From: an uncultured Sphaerochaeta sp.
GTDB taxonomy: Bacteria > Spirochaetota > Spirochaetia > Sphaerochaetales > Sphaerochaetaceae
DNA length: 64,000 nt
Direction of reading: 5' to 3'
Assembly: GCF_963666015.1 (NCBI RefSeq)
Contig: NZ_OY762555.1
Coordinates: 186,001-250,000, forward strand
Shown: piece after piece, positions 63,547 through 64,000 of the stretch
How the letters are laid out: each line of letters opens with the position of its first letter
Position numbering within the stretch: the stretch's first letter is position 1
Notes under the pieces: model-generated
What the model was told of the DNA's origin: nothing
The model's input: the letters and a program-made list of their open reading frames with translations, nothing else
Databases searched by the model: none
Position numbers and translations under genes: made by a program

Positions 63547-64000
63547 ATGAAAACCATGAGAAATTTTCTAATCCTGAGCATCGTTCTTTTGCTTGGTCTG
63601 CTTTCTTCTTGTGCTTCAACAGACCTATCAAATGATATTGATATGTCTGATCCCAGAAGAGAGGACCTACAGGTCCTTATGACTACCCTTGAGCATAATC
63701 ATCCCGATCTGTATAGCGTAACCGATGAAAAAACCTTCAAGGCACTGTATGAGAAAGCGCTGGTATCTGCTCCCCAGATGGAAGACTTTGATTTCTATTT
63801 TGCCGTACGTGAAATCATTGCACAGGTTGGTGATTCCCATACGATGGTTGGATTTCCCAAGGACATGGCTGCGGGCTTACATGTACTCCCTATCCAGATT
63901 GCCTATTTCAACAATGCATGGCGTCTGATTGTGGTTGAGAAGAGCCAAGAGCCAATGCTTGGTTCTGAGGTGATCAGCCTCAATGGGGTATCGATTGAGC
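63547..64000 (+). CDS. S41-protease-like lipoprotein, 5' part only
   Basis: The gene runs off the right edge after about 151 codons. The signal segment ends in LSSC (Cys23 from ATG 63547), indicating a lipoprotein; ATG 63556 is an alternative start. The visible part (REDLQVLMTTLEHNHPDLY, FAVREIIAQVGDSHT, SEVISLNGVSIE) matches the N-terminal helical and PDZ-like segments of tail-specific-protease-related S41 proteins. The catalytic core is outside the window, so activity cannot be judged. I see no ribosome binding site. Confidence 0.75.
   Translation, partial: MKTMRNFLILSIVLLLGLLSSCASTDLSNDIDMSDPRREDLQVLMTTLEHNHPDLYSVTDEKTFKALYEKALVSAPQMEDFDFYFAVREIIAQVGDSHTMVGFPKDMAAGLHVLPIQIAYFNNAWRLIVVEKSQEPMLGSEVISLNGVSIE

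Noticed and set aside
1..64000. tRNA, rRNA, CRISPR array, prophage or replication origin
   Set aside because: Scanning by eye showed no cloverleaf, rRNA-like segment, regular repeat-spacer array, phage structural genes or DnaA-box cluster.

Overview
The window looks like chromosomal DNA of a diderm, probably anaerobic, heterotrophic bacterium. My best guess is a free-living spirochaete of the Sphaerochaeta type. This is an inference from four things: intermediate base composition, many lipoproteins and small beta-barrel outer-membrane proteins, sugar and osmolyte transporters, and several GGDEF/HD-GYP proteins. No rRNA, tRNA, CRISPR array or prophage was seen. The only mobile element is a broken IS110-type transposase.

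Layout. 1-9.6 kb: envelope proteins (two Lcl/DUF1566 lipoproteins, one with an internal repeat architecture; small outer-membrane proteins; a lipid-anchored amidohydrolase) around a class I fructose-bisphosphate aldolase. 10-16.9 kb: a signalling block with a CheB-CheR-PAS fusion followed by two PAS-GGDEF-HD-GYP proteins. 17-18.3 kb: a decay zone (IS110 relic, headless outer-membrane protein). 18.5-21.7 kb: TetR plus CPBP protease, a bacterial eRF1-like (baeRF) protein and a small membrane protein. 22-25.8 kb: RidA, a MalY-like PLP enzyme, a sodium symporter with a 32-residue partner, and a YheO/DauR-like regulator. 25.9-31.3 kb: a TetR-led operon with FGGY kinase, GtrA, class III aminotransferase and class II aldolase. 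31.4-33.8 kb: a BCCT transporter coupled to an HtrA-like protein that has lost its catalytic triad. 33.8-38 kb: two alpha/beta hydrolases (one a lipoprotein with two EF-hand loops), an outer-membrane protein and a membrane GGDEF protein. 38.1-43.2 kb: a ribose-type ABC transporter with its LacI regulator. 43.4-47.3 kb: a divergent selenium-handling locus (YedE, TusA-like, DUF3343, class V aminotransferase, SelD). 47.4-51 kb: SDR, SnoaL-like protein and a PocR-GGDEF-HD-GYP sensor. 51-57 kb: a YehWXY/OsmF-type osmoprotectant ABC system split over two divergent units with a flavoprotein disulfide reductase. 57-58.5 kb: a DUF3307/SatD pair. 58.5-63.5 kb: TetR, an enoate-reductase-type flavoenzyme and a CoA-disulfide-reductase/rhodanese fusion. 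The window ends inside an S41-protease-like lipoprotein.

The most interesting signals are these: the pseudo-protease coupled to the BCCT transporter; the SatD/DUF3307 pair, whose promoter geometry predicts a leaderless mRNA and whose SatD residues resemble class III nucleotidyl cyclases; the kinase-aminotransferase-aldolase operon under a perfect TetR palindrome; the uncatalogued 32-residue symporter partner; and a likely AUC start codon on the BCCT gene. Many start codons were reset from Shine-Dalgarno evidence, and several genes appear to use GTG or TTG.
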